DNA of 64,000 nucleotides from Bacillota bacterium. Its GTDB lineage: Bacteria > Bacillota > Clostridia > Lachnospirales > Lachnospiraceae. The notes below the pieces were generated by a model that saw only the letters and a list, made by a program, of their open reading frames with translations, had not been told where the DNA came from and searched no databases. The stretch spans positions 1 through 64,000 of the forward strand of contig JAEYGZ010000034.1 of the NCBI GenBank assembly GCA_023409535.1. Reading direction: 5' to 3'. Positions within the stretch are counted from its first letter, which is position 1. Every line of letters begins with the position of its first letter. The position numbers and the translations under genes are program-made. Of this stretch, positions 41,261 through 49,865 are shown one piece after another.

Positions 41261-41785
41261 ATGAGAAATCCGGACATAAAAGAGAATATACTATTTCAGC
41301 TGGACATGTGCTGGCAGCTTTATCTATATCATACTGACAATATTGGGGAGGAAGAGGCACTTTGGGCATACAGCCTCACAGGGCTGCAGGTGCGCAAGCA
41401 AGAAGATGGGTGGTATATAGATTGGCCTGAAACCGAAAGTTACGAGATAGGACCGTCCAGTATTGCATGGATTATGTGGCATATCATATATTGGTGGAGT
41501 ACCGCACTAGATTATAATTTTGGAGAGGGCACCTTAAAAAAAGAAGACATCCATTGGCCCGGAAGTGTTGAAAAAGCAAAAGCAACAATAAGCTTATTAC
41601 ATGATAGATGGGTCTCAAAATTAAAAGAGTTGCCGGATGCAGATGATCAATTAAAGCAGTATGCGAAATGGCCGTTAGCAGATAGGAGCTTTACCGATAA
41701 TGCCCTTTGGTTAAATGCAGAGTTAATGAAAAATGCAGCGGAGATAGGTTATGGGAGATTTTTATATGCGAGCTATATGAAATAG
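41261..41785 (+). CDS. DinB superfamily protein
   Basis: A 174-residue four-helix-bundle protein of the DinB/YfiT type. Clues are the N-terminal helix with QLDMCWQLYLYH, the 'SSIAWIMWHIIYWWSTALDYNFG' segment containing a metal-ligand histidine, and the C-terminal 'WLNAELMKNAAEIGYGRFLYA'. DinB-like proteins are metal-dependent enzymes, often thiol transferases; function here unknown. ATG 41261 follows AAAGGAG. Confidence 0.75.
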   Translation: MRNPDIKENILFQLDMCWQLYLYHTDNIGEEEALWAYSLTGLQVRKQEDGWYIDWPETESYEIGPSSIAWIMWHIIYWWSTALDYNFGEGTLKKEDIHWPGSVEKAKATISLLHDRWVSKLKELPDADDQLKQYAKWPLADRSFTDNALWLNAELMKNAAEIGYGRFLYASYMK

Positions 41786-41842
41786 GACACACTGTTGTCA
41801 GATTTATTGACATATACTTTATTGCGAGGGGGGGAGAATTAT

Positions 41843-42625
41843 TTGGATGAGCAATATTATATAAATTGTATTGTTAAAGGGATTGAGAGGTATTTCCGCA
41901 TTTTTGCACAATCAGGTATTATTAACAACCATAGGGGAAGCATTGAATGGATAAAGCCAATGCAAGGAGAAGCGGGACCGTCCATTGTTTATGGAGTTAA
42001 GCTCAAGGCTGATGAAAACATCAATATAATTTTGAAAGATATTAAAGACGGTATTATTCCTTCTTTTTGGTATATCCTGCCTAATGCGACACCCAATAGT
42101 ATTGTTGATATTCTTAAGGAAAAAGGATTTGTAGGCGAAATTCCAACTAATCCAGAAGAAAAAGAATATGCTATGGCTCTTGATTTACAAACCGCAAACG
42201 AATGGATAAATACCAAGTTATCGATAAAGGTAAAAAGAGTAAAAGATTTTTCTGATTTTCAACATTGGATAAATACAGTTAACGCTGCCTTGCATGGATG
42301 GAAAATGATTGATGCCGAGCATTATTTTACATGGGTATCGCAAAACAATCTTGCTTTTTATCTTGGCTACCTCAACGGCGTTCCAATATCAACTGCGGCA
42401 ACTATTACTGATCAAGATAATGCTTCCTTGGAATTTGTATCAACCCTCGAAGGACATAGAAAGCAAGGCGCAGGGACTGCTGTCTGTATAGAAGCGTTAA
42501 AGCAATTGAAAAAACAAAATATAAAAACTGTTATATTAGGTTCCAGTCCGGAAGCAACTTCGATATATAAAAGATTAGGCTTCGTGCCATATTTTGAGAA
42601 AGTTCTTTTAACATTCAAAGGATAA
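41843..42625 (+). CDS. GNAT family N-acetyltransferase, two-domain
   Basis: A ~260-residue protein. The C-terminal half has a clear GNAT motif A ('LEFVSTLEGHRKQGAGTAVCIEAL') and 'SSPEATSIYKRLGFVPYFEK'; the N-terminal half is a degenerate GNAT-like domain. TTG 41843 directly after GGGGGGGGAG is preferred to the upstream TTG at 41795. Substrate unknown. Confidence 0.82.
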   Translation: MDEQYYINCIVKGIERYFRIFAQSGIINNHRGSIEWIKPMQGEAGPSIVYGVKLKADENINIILKDIKDGIIPSFWYILPNATPNSIVDILKEKGFVGEIPTNPEEKEYAMALDLQTANEWINTKLSIKVKRVKDFSDFQHWINTVNAALHGWKMIDAEHYFTWVSQNNLAFYLGYLNGVPISTAATITDQDNASLEFVSTLEGHRKQGAGTAVCIEALKQLKKQNIKTVILGSSPEATSIYKRLGFVPYFEKVLLTFKG

Positions 42626-42640
42626 AGAAGGGGGAGTATT

Positions 42641-43387
42641 ATGGGGGACAGAAATATTGAGTATAGCGGGAAGTTTGGTATAGGTACATTTAAACATGAA
42701 ATTATTCAACAACTAGGGGAACAAACTTGGCAGGAACTTACCTGCGATGCCGATATTCCTGATATTGAAACAGAATCTCAATTTAAATGCTCAAATATGA
42801 TAACATTCATGGACCGGTTTGATAAGATCGTCGATCAACAAACTGCAAATAAAGTTTTATCAAAAGTGCGTCATGGCTTAAAACCTTCCCAATGCGCTTG
42901 GGCAAGAGAAAAATTCTTAAAATATAAGGATTTAGACACTTATATAAAGCAAAGCATTCAGGAGGGCATTGATGACTTCAAGAAGCTGTACAATGAAAAG
43001 AAAGATTTTTATGGACAGCCAATTACGAAAGAAGTTCTTGATTTTGTTAAGTCAAATCCCGGTATGCTTTCAGGTGTTCGGGATGGGGATAAACTCTATT
43101 TCACTGCCTTTCCGGCACAAATGCTTGAATACTTGCAAACTTCAGATCCTAAAATGAAATGTTACTATGCTTGTCATTGCCCTTTTGCTAAAGAGTCTAT
43201 ATTAGCGGAAAGGACTGTTTCGCCGACCTTGTGTTATTGCAGTCTTGGACATATTAAGAATTTCTGGGAGGCGGTTTTTGACAGAGAACTTGATGGAGAA
43301 GTGCTAACATCGGCTTTGAAAGGTGATATAATGTGTACCTATGTTATTTATATACCTAATGACATAATGATTTCTTATGTTAAGTAA
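42641..43387 (+). CDS. DUF6144-like cysteine-rich protein
   Basis: A 248-residue soluble protein. The C-terminal half has conserved-looking cysteines and histidines in 'CYYACHCPFAKESI' and 'PTLCYCSLGHIKNFWEAVF', suggesting a metal site or redox centre; the N-terminal part has 'CSNMITFMDRFDKIVDQQTANKVL'. I recall this pattern in clostridial proteins annotated DUF6144, but the assignment is from memory. The ATG follows AAGGGGGAG. It starts 15 bp after the GNAT gene and may be in its operon. Confidence 0.6.
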   Translation: MGDRNIEYSGKFGIGTFKHEIIQQLGEQTWQELTCDADIPDIETESQFKCSNMITFMDRFDKIVDQQTANKVLSKVRHGLKPSQCAWAREKFLKYKDLDTYIKQSIQEGIDDFKKLYNEKKDFYGQPITKEVLDFVKSNPGMLSGVRDGDKLYFTAFPAQMLEYLQTSDPKMKCYYACHCPFAKESILAERTVSPTLCYCSLGHIKNFWEAVFDRELDGEVLTSALKGDIMCTYVIYIPNDIMISYVK

Positions 43388-43404
43388 CTGAAATTAAGCA
43401 TGCT

Positions 43405-43599
43405 ATGAAGTCCGCACTGAGCTGCAAAGCTCCCATTCCTATAACGCGGGAACCTCTGCCATACGGCGATTGGAGGGGAAGTTCAGAGGGAAAACCTCCG
43501 GATATCTTGCGGAACTATGGACCAAGGCATGAAATGAGAGCGATTGGCAGGGAAGATATCGCAGATTTTATATCACGGGTTGAGTATGCCTTCTGTTAA
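43405..43599 (+). CDS. Doubtful small ORF in a GC-richer segment
   Basis: A 64-codon frame with no ribosome binding site. Composition is proline- and arginine-rich at first, then protein-like ('MRAIGREDIADFISRVEYAF'). It may be the tail of a deleted gene or part of a structured non-coding segment. It ends inside a perfect hairpin. Confidence 0.2.
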   Translation: MKSALSCKAPIPITREPLPYGDWRGSSEGKPPDILRNYGPRHEMRAIGREDIADFISRVEYAFC

Positions 43600-43621
43600 G
43601 GTCTGAAAGCCTTAACAGAAG
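43590..43621. repeat. Perfect 12-bp hairpin
   Basis: CTTCTGTTAAGG, 8-nt loop, CCTTAACAGAAG. No T run follows on either strand, so it is not a standard intrinsic terminator. Confidence 0.6.
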
Positions 43622-43666
43622 AGAAGGAAAATCCCCTAAATTTATAATTCTCAAGGAGGAGTATCC

Positions 43667-44128
43667 ATGAAAATTGAAAAATGTACAAAAGAATCATTTA
43701 TTGTTATTGGAAAAGAAGGTTCTACAAATGATGGTACAGGCTTTATTCAGAAACTTTGGGAAGATGCGAATTCGCATTTTAATGAAGTAGCACACTTGGC
43801 AAAAAAGGATGACACAGGAAAGCTTCTTGGAATTTGGGGAGCTATGTCCGACTTTTCTCATTCCTTCAAGCCGTGGAAAGATGGTTCGCAAGGATTATAT
43901 CTTGCCGGCATAGAATGCCTTGATGATGCGGAGGCACCAACCGGATGGACAAAGTGGGTGGTGCCAGGATATGAATATATCTATGTTGAGAATGAAAACA
44001 ACAACACTTTTTCTGATGTTATTCAATATTTGAAAGAAAACAATAGTTCTCTTGCAGGTGCCGTACATGATTATAATTGTCCTGAAACCGGCAAGGCCTA
44101 TATGTTTTTCCCTATTCGTAAATTATGA
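43667..44128 (+). CDS. GyrI-like/AraC effector-binding domain protein
   Basis: A 153-residue stand-alone GyrI-like small-molecule-binding domain: 'KIEKCTKESFIVIGKEGSTND', 'LWEDANSHFNEV', 'LAGIECLDDAEAPTGWTKWVVPGYEYIYVE' and 'CPETGKAYMFFPIRK'. No DNA-binding domain. Related proteins hydrolyse or sequester toxic compounds. The ATG follows AAGGAGGAG. First of three overlapping genes (ATGA junctions) with a GNAT and a VOC protein, a combination that suggests small-molecule detoxification. Confidence 0.82.
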   Translation: MKIEKCTKESFIVIGKEGSTNDGTGFIQKLWEDANSHFNEVAHLAKKDDTGKLLGIWGAMSDFSHSFKPWKDGSQGLYLAGIECLDDAEAPTGWTKWVVPGYEYIYVENENNNTFSDVIQYLKENNSSLAGAVHDYNCPETGKAYMFFPIRKL

Positions 44129-44646
44129 GCAGAACTGATAAGCCGGCAAGGTCTAAACGGTATTTAAACAAGGAAAATATCATGGAGTCGATGGTTCATG
44201 TTAAGGATTGTTTTGACAATGCAGAATTACTTGCTATATTGGCAGAATGTGTATTTGATCCGACTCCCGAGCGCCTTAAAAGCAGAGTCCGGAAATATAT
44301 GACAAGTCCTCAAACGAGTATACATGCATATAAACAGAATGGCTTGTATGCAGGTATCATTGTGGTGGATACAAGTAAATCAAAGCAAATCGAAATACTT
44401 GAAATTGCGGTGAGGAAAGAACTGCAAAGAAGCGGAGCGGGCAGAAAAATGATTGATTTCTGTACAAGAGAGTTTAAGCCCGATATAATTTTAGCAGAGA
44501 CAGACGATGGAGCGGTGGAATTTTACAGCAAGGTCGGTTTCTCCATACAGTCCTTAGGCGATAAATACGGTTCCGGTATCAACAGATATCTCTGTACATT
44601 GCCCGTTATCCATACAAAAACAAAGAAAAGGGGATACAGCGAATGA
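44125..44646 (+). CDS. GNAT family N-acetyltransferase
   Basis: A 173-residue protein with acetyl-CoA motif A 'LEIAVRKELQRSGAGRKMIDF' and 'TDDGAVEFYSKVGFSIQSLG'. The ATG at 44125 overlaps the previous stop; ATG 44182 with AAGGAAAA upstream is an alternative that removes the first 19 residues. Middle gene of the GyrI-GNAT-VOC trio. Confidence 0.85.
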   Translation: MSRTDKPARSKRYLNKENIMESMVHVKDCFDNAELLAILAECVFDPTPERLKSRVRKYMTSPQTSIHAYKQNGLYAGIIVVDTSKSKQIEILEIAVRKELQRSGAGRKMIDFCTREFKPDIILAETDDGAVEFYSKVGFSIQSLGDKYGSGINRYLCTLPVIHTKTKKRGYSE

Positions 44647-45068
44647 AACAATCAATTGTACATATCTCATTGGTCGTCAGAGATTATGATGAAGCGATAG
44701 AATTTTATACAGGGAAGCTTAATTTTAAATTAATAGAGGATACCTATCAGCCGGAGCAGGATAAAAGGTGGGTGGTGGTAGCGCCTCCCGGATCAAGGGA
44801 GTGCACTCTGTTATTAGCGAAGGCATCGAATGAGGAACAGGAGAGATATATCGGTTCCCAATCGGGAGGAAGAGTATTTCTATTTCTGAATACAGATGAT
44901 TTTTGGAGAGATTATAACGATATGCTTGCGAAAGGTATTACCTTCATACGCGAGCCGAAAACAGCTGATTATGGTATCGTAGCTGTGTTTGAGGACCTTT
45001 ATGGAAACCTGTGGGATCTGGTTGAGCTAAACAAGGATCACCCTATTGTACAAAGGAATGAAATGTGA
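44643..45068 (+). CDS. VOC (glyoxalase/bleomycin resistance) family protein
   Basis: A 141-residue vicinal oxygen chelate protein. The two beta-alpha-beta modules are 'VHISLVVRDYDEAIEFYTGKLNFKLIED' and 'YNDMLAKGITFIREPKTADYGIVAVFEDLYGNLWDLVE', with metal-ligand candidates His5 and the Glu of the last module. Members include glyoxalases and drug-binding resistance proteins. Its ATG overlaps the GNAT stop by 4 bp, and a terminator follows, closing the three-gene operon. Confidence 0.9.
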   Translation: MKQSIVHISLVVRDYDEAIEFYTGKLNFKLIEDTYQPEQDKRWVVVAPPGSRECTLLLAKASNEEQERYIGSQSGGRVFLFLNTDDFWRDYNDMLAKGITFIREPKTADYGIVAVFEDLYGNLWDLVELNKDHPIVQRNEM

Positions 45069-45079
45069 TCAGCATACAT

Positions 45080-45118
45080 AAGGCCTATGAGCCCATTGCC
45101 GGGGAACTCATAGACCTT
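45080..45118. terminator. Terminator between VOC and YmaF genes
   Basis: AAGGCCTATGAG, a 15-nt loop and CTCATAGACCTT followed by TTTTGC. The flanking genes converge. Confidence 0.85.
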
Positions 45119-45169
45119 TTTGCAGCTGCAGGTTAGAAATGCACCGTTCTTTCTGAAATATAGCAAAGA

Positions 45170-45535
45170 TTAGTCTTCTCCAATGGGATTATCAATCAGC
45201 GTCGCAAATCTGAAGCAGTGCCTATGACCGTCATTTACCGTGGTTACAGACTCCAGGAAGTGAACATGTCTGTCTCCGACCCTTATGGCACCTGAAGTTC
45301 TCCCACAAAATTCATGAAAGTGATCTTCATAATTATCTGTTCTGAACATTACCTCATGGAAGTGATTATCACCAACAAAAACAGCTTCGTCGGAAACAGT
45401 GGCAAATCGATGATTATGCGGATCTTCTTCCGCCTCCGCTATTTGAACACTGCCCTGAATCTCATGGACATGAGTTTGGTTTCTGCGACAAGAATTAGAT
45501 CTATCGCGGCATGAGTTATTATCATTGTTATACAT
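45170..45535 (-). CDS. YmaF family histidine-rich protein
   Basis: A 121-residue protein built of repeated His-X-His units: THVHEI, PHNHRF, NHFHEV, DHFHEF, RHVHFL and GHRHCF, spaced about 15-20 residues apart. This is the YmaF family pattern, linked to spore or envelope function in some Firmicutes but biochemically unassigned; the regular His pairs predict metal binding. The N-terminus is Asn/Arg/Ser-rich with two cysteines. Monocistronic, convergent with the VOC operon. Confidence 0.85.
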   Translation of the reverse strand: MYNNDNNSCRDRSNSCRRNQTHVHEIQGSVQIAEAEEDPHNHRFATVSDEAVFVGDNHFHEVMFRTDNYEDHFHEFCGRTSGAIRVGDRHVHFLESVTTVNDGHRHCFRFATLIDNPIGED

Positions 45536-45758
45536 ATTTATCTGCTCCTTTATTCTGGTTTATTTTACTATATTGAGAATATACAGTCCCCATATTATTA
45601 TATTAGCAATGTGTCAAAATGTGTCGAAATATAGTACGCAAATAAAGAGCAAATAAAAAAGACGAATTATGAAATATGTAATTATAAAAGAGTACAAGCA
45701 CAATTTGCTTATTCCAATGAATATACTATAGAGGTATTGAAATTCGTTGGAGGTATTG

Positions 45759-46751
45759 ATGAAACGTAAATTCATATGTGTACTAGCTGTAACTGTTTTC
45801 ATTGTTACGATGCTTTCCGGATGTAAGAGCAGTGAAGGATTAAAGGAAATTACGCTGAACGAGGTTGCACATTCGATCTTCTATGCACCGATGTATGTTG
45901 CCTTTGAGGAAGGTTATTTCGAAGAGGAAGGATTGAAGGTAAATCTGGTCAATGGTCTTGGAGCAGATAAGACGATGACGGCCGTACTGTCAGGAGATTG
46001 TGATATCGGCTTTATGGGCGCTGAGGCATCCATTTATGTGTATAATGAGGGTGCGGAGGATTATGTCGTGAACTTTGCCCAACTGACGCAGAGAGCAGGT
46101 AATTTCCTCGTATCCAGAGACAAGGATGAGGAGTTCACTTGGGATAACATAAAGGGAAAGACAGTAATCGGCGGCAGAGCAGGCGGTATGCCGCAGATGG
46201 TATTTGAGTACATTTTAAAGAAGCAGGGAATCGATCCGAAGACGGACCTGACTATGGTTCAGAATATTGATTTTGGTTTAACTGCGCAGGCTTTCTCCTC
46301 CGGACAGGGAGATTATACGGTTGAGTTTGAGCCGGCAGCCACAGGGCTTGAGCTGGAGGGTGTCGGCAAGGTTGTCGCATCCCTTGGTGTGGAAAGCGGT
46401 AAGGTGCCTTATACCTCCTTCGCTGTGAAGAAGAGCTATCTTGAGAAAAACAAGGATGTTATTCAGGGCTTTACCAATGCAATTCAAAAGGGTATGGATT
46501 ATGTGGCATCCCATTCACCTAAGGAAATTGCCAAGGTGATTCAACCCCAGTTTAAAGAGACGGATGCAGAGAAAGTTGAAATCATCGTTACCAGATATTA
46601 TGATCAGGATACCTGGAAAGGCGACCTTATTTTTGAAGAAGCAAGTCTGACCTTGCTGCAGGATATTCTGGAGGATGCTGGTGTTCTTGAAAAACGGGTA
46701 CCTTATCAGGAGGTTGTGACTACGGAATTTGCGAAAGAGGCAGCAAAATAA
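45759..46751 (+). CDS. NMT1/THI5-like ABC substrate-binding lipoprotein, orphan
   Basis: A 330-residue lipoprotein: signal peptide with lipobox LSGC (C22), then the SsuA/THI5-like domain ('ITLNEVAHSIFYAPMYVAFEEGYFEEEGLKVNLV', 'GADKTMTAVLSGDCDIGFMGAEAS', 'GGRAGGMPQMVFEYILK'). Such proteins bind sulfonates, nitrate or thiamine precursors for ABC import. ATG 45759 follows GGAGG. No permease or ATPase is adjacent and a terminator follows directly, so the transporter must be encoded elsewhere or the gene is orphaned. Confidence 0.88.
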   Translation: MKRKFICVLAVTVFIVTMLSGCKSSEGLKEITLNEVAHSIFYAPMYVAFEEGYFEEEGLKVNLVNGLGADKTMTAVLSGDCDIGFMGAEASIYVYNEGAEDYVVNFAQLTQRAGNFLVSRDKDEEFTWDNIKGKTVIGGRAGGMPQMVFEYILKKQGIDPKTDLTMVQNIDFGLTAQAFSSGQGDYTVEFEPAATGLELEGVGKVVASLGVESGKVPYTSFAVKKSYLEKNKDVIQGFTNAIQKGMDYVASHSPKEIAKVIQPQFKETDAEKVEIIVTRYYDQDTWKGDLIFEEASLTLLQDILEDAGVLEKRVPYQEVVTTEFAKEAAK

Positions 46752-46812
46752 ATTCAAAAATACTGTGAAGACGATTAGTGAGGAGACATGAATACAACGA
46801 AATTCAACATAA

Positions 46813-46855
46813 AAGGAAGGGACCTGTCATATCCTGTGATGCCGGTCTCTTCCTT
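46813..46855 (+). terminator. Terminator of the substrate-binding protein gene
   Basis: AAGGAAGGGACC pairs with GGTCTCTTCCTT (one G-U) around a 19-nt loop. It lies between convergent genes. Confidence 0.65.
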
Positions 46856-46873
46856 AAACGTTTATATTACTAC

Positions 46874-47140
46874 TTACTCTTCTGAAGTAGCAGGTGACTG
46901 ATCCTCTTCGGCAACCGGTTCAGAGTCATCCTCATAGTCATCAAAATCATCGTCGAAATCCTCAAGATAATCCGGATTCATATACCTATATACAGCATAT
47001 GCGATTGCAGCAACTGCTGCGACAGCACCGATGATTGCCAGAACGCATATAACAGTATGCTTCTTTTCACAAGAATCTTTTCTGTGAACTAACTCACCTA
47101 ACTTCATTGTACTCAAAAGTTCATCGATTTTATTTCCCAT
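46874..47140 (-). CDS. Small single-pass membrane protein with acidic tail
   Basis: An 88-residue protein: a basic N-terminal segment (MGNKIDELLSTMKLGELVHRK), one transmembrane helix (about 30-50, 'VICVLAIIGAVAAVAAIAYAVY') and a strongly acidic C-terminal tail ('LEDFDDDFDDYEDDSE'). ATG 47140 follows AAAGGGAG. This is a common Lachnospiraceae-type small protein of unknown function; the acidic tail could bind cations or a basic partner. Single gene upstream of the next minus-strand helicase stop. Confidence 0.7.
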   Translation of the reverse strand: MGNKIDELLSTMKLGELVHRKDSCEKKHTVICVLAIIGAVAAVAAIAYAVYRYMNPDYLEDFDDDFDDYEDDSEPVAEEDQSPATSEE

Positions 47141-47276
47141 GATTACACTCCCTTTCTTACAGGATGACAAGTGATTTGTTCCTCTTGTCTTTGCTTTACT
47201 AAATATATTGTACCACAATACATGCTGCTTTACTATAATATTTCAAATTAACAGAAATATTATTCACTATTGTGCT

Positions 47277-49607
47277 TTAATCAATCTTGATTAAGTTTGC
47301 AAAGGAAGAAAGAAGTTTTTTAACACCGAAATTCGGAAACTCCACGGTAACCTCAAAATCCTTGCCGCCCTTTGTGATATCTGTGACGATACCTGTTCCG
47401 AATTTTATGTGCTTAACCGTGTCGCCGACCCCGTAGCTTAAGCTTCCCATGTTGCTGCCCTCAAACTGCCTGGTTTCCGCTGTGATAAAGGGTTTATATT
47501 TTGCCTGGGACTGCTGATAGGGAGAGGGTGCTTTGTCAAAATTAAGATCGGAAGTAAAATCAACTTCACTGGTATTCCCGAATCCGGCCGCCTTTCCGGA
47601 GGATAAATCTTTACTGCCGAACGAAAACTGAGCTCTGCGCGGTGCGGGAGTCGAAACCTTTAACAGGTATCGGGGTATTTCGTTGATAAATCTGGAGGGT
47701 CTGTTAAACTGCGTTTCGCCCCTTAGCATACGCTGCTTTGCAGCAGACAGGCTAAGCTGCTTCATGGCGCGTGTAATGCCTACGTAGCATAAGCGCCGTT
47801 CTTCCTCAATCTCCTCCGCCGGATTATCTGCAAAGATCGCCATGTAACCGGGGAAGACGCCTTCCTCCATGCCGCACAGATATACATAAGGGAATTCAAG
47901 GCCTTTGGCGCTATGCAGGGTCATCAGAACGATATGATCAGCATTCTCATCAAGTGTATCGATATCGGACACCAGGGCAACCTCCTCCAGGAAACCGCTC
48001 AAGGTAGGTTCTTCCGTACCCTCCTCATAGGTAGCCAGTTTATTTACAAGCTCGTTGATGTTGCCAATTCTGTCTTCGATATTCTCTTTATCCTCACCCT
48101 CAAGCTCCCTTAGATAACCGGTTGCATCAAGAATATCGTCAATCAGCTCCTTCAAGGAATAGCCCTCCTGGTGGGTTCTGGACTTCAGTCCTTCAATCAG
48201 GCTGACAAAGGGGGTAATCTTTGATGCGGAACGCTCCAGTCCGGGGATATGCTGGGCGCGGGTCAGTGCATCATAGAAGCTCATATCATTTGCAACGGCA
48301 TAATCATTTACCCGGTCCACAGTTGTCAGGCCAATGCCGCGTCTCGGTACATTAATAATTCGCTTTACCGCGATACTGTCTAAACCGTTATCAATGGTCT
48401 TCAGGTAAGCTAACATATCCTTGATTTCCTTACGGGCGTAGAAATTCACGCTGCCGATGATCTTATAGGGTATGTTTCGCAGCAGAAGCTTCTCTTCAAA
48501 GAGTCGTGACTGCGCGTTGGTGCGGTAAAGAATTGCAAAGTCATGATAGCTTGCATCTCCGTGTTCAACGCTTCTTCCGATTTCGGCAGTGATGTTATCC
48601 GCTTCTTCAAAATCAGTCTCAAACTGGGTGTAATGAACCGGTTCGCCTTCTTCATTATCCGTCCACAGGGATTTATCCTTGCGGCCCTGATTGTTGCAGA
48701 TGACTTCATTTGCAGCATTGAGAATACTCTTGGTGGAGCGGTAGTTTTGCTCCAGCTTGATCACACGGGTATTTGGAAATGCCTTCTCGAAGTTAAGTAT
48801 ATTGTAGATATTCGCACCGCGAAACTTATAGATGGACTGGTCATCATCACCTACCACACAAAGATTATATTCACGTTCACCCAAATCGTTCATACCTGAG
48901 GAGAGCATATGGATGAAGCGAAACTGTGCTGTATTGGTGTCCTGATACTCGTCCACCATTATGTACTGAAAGCGGTGTTGATAATAGGCCAAAGCTTCCG
49001 GATTCAAGCGGAAAAGCTCTACCGTCTTATAGATTAGGTCATCAAAATCCAGGGCATTACTCTGTCTGAGACGCTTCTGATATTCTGCATAGGCCTGTGC
49101 GTAACGAAGCTGGTTCGGGTCACGGCCGGCATTGCTTGCAAAGTCATCAGGAGAGATCAGCTCGTCCTTCGCCTTGGAGATCACGGACAAAATGGAACGC
49201 TCGTTGGTTTTCTTCGTATCGATATTTAAATATTTGCAGATCTCACGCATCAGTGTCCGCTGGTCGTCAGAATCATAAATGGTAAAGCTTCTGGTATAAC
49301 CGATGGTTTCGATAAATCTTCTTAAAATTCGTACACAGGTGGAGTGAAAGGTGCTGACCCAGATATTCTCAGAGCCGTAGCCTACGATTTTATCAACCCT
49401 CTCCCGCATTTCTCTGGCGGCCTTATTGGTGAAGGTAATGGCCAGAATGTTATATGGGTTTACATCGCGCTCCTCAATCAGATAAGCAATCCGGTGGGTC
49501 AATACACGGGTCTTGCCGGAGCCTGCGCCTGCAAGCAGCAGAAGAGGACCCTTGTCATGCAGCACCGCCTGCCGCTGTTCGGGATTTAAGGTATCATAAA
49601 TGCTCAT
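47277..49607 (-). CDS. pcrA: ATP-dependent DNA helicase PcrA/UvrD
   Basis: A 776-residue superfamily 1A 3'-5' helicase for repair and removal of replication blocks. Motif Q 'LNPEQRQAVLHDKGPLLLLAG', Walker A GAGSGKT (27-33), Walker B 'IMVDEYQDTN', 'GDDDQSIYKFRGA', 'LEQNYRSTKSILNAAN', 'VVLMTLHSAKGLEFPYV'-type motif V and 'EERRLCYVGITRA' (motif VI) are all visible. The C-terminal ~50 residues ('VGDTVKHIKFGTGIVTDI') form the PcrA Tudor-like RNA polymerase-binding domain. ATG 49607 precedes MSIYDTLNPEQ; the open frame extends 44 codons further without support. Confidence 0.96.
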   Translation of the reverse strand: MSIYDTLNPEQRQAVLHDKGPLLLLAGAGSGKTRVLTHRIAYLIEERDVNPYNILAITFTNKAAREMRERVDKIVGYGSENIWVSTFHSTCVRILRRFIETIGYTRSFTIYDSDDQRTLMREICKYLNIDTKKTNERSILSVISKAKDELISPDDFASNAGRDPNQLRYAQAYAEYQKRLRQSNALDFDDLIYKTVELFRLNPEALAYYQHRFQYIMVDEYQDTNTAQFRFIHMLSSGMNDLGEREYNLCVVGDDDQSIYKFRGANIYNILNFEKAFPNTRVIKLEQNYRSTKSILNAANEVICNNQGRKDKSLWTDNEEGEPVHYTQFETDFEEADNITAEIGRSVEHGDASYHDFAILYRTNAQSRLFEEKLLLRNIPYKIIGSVNFYARKEIKDMLAYLKTIDNGLDSIAVKRIINVPRRGIGLTTVDRVNDYAVANDMSFYDALTRAQHIPGLERSASKITPFVSLIEGLKSRTHQEGYSLKELIDDILDATGYLRELEGEDKENIEDRIGNINELVNKLATYEEGTEEPTLSGFLEEVALVSDIDTLDENADHIVLMTLHSAKGLEFPYVYLCGMEEGVFPGYMAIFADNPAEEIEEERRLCYVGITRAMKQLSLSAAKQRMLRGETQFNRPSRFINEIPRYLLKVSTPAPRRAQFSFGSKDLSSGKAAGFGNTSEVDFTSDLNFDKAPSPYQQSQAKYKPFITAETRQFEGSNMGSLSYGVGDTVKHIKFGTGIVTDITKGGKDFEVTVEFPNFGVKKLLSSFANLIKID

Positions 49608-49800
49608 ATTGTTTACCTGCCTGTCTTTAATTTTACATAGTTCGCTTATGGTGCAGATTATACCATGTTTACAAGCTTGTTTCAATCCGAACAATGCAGG
49701 AGGGAAACAAGTCATAGGAAACTGTCTTATTATGCGCATTTAAATTATTGCACCGCCAAGGCGGTTATTCCCATAGGAGCGGAACAAAAAAATAGTGCTA

Positions 49801-49829
49801 TTGACAGTTGATTTTTGGCAGAATATACT
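49801..49829 (+). promoter_or_regulatory. Promoter of the RpiR-type regulator
   Basis: TTGACA (49801-49806), 17 bp, TATACT (49824-49829), 37 bp before the start codon. Confidence 0.75.
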
Positions 49830-49865
49830 TAATTCAAATAATATTGTGTAGTTGGGAGTGATTTT

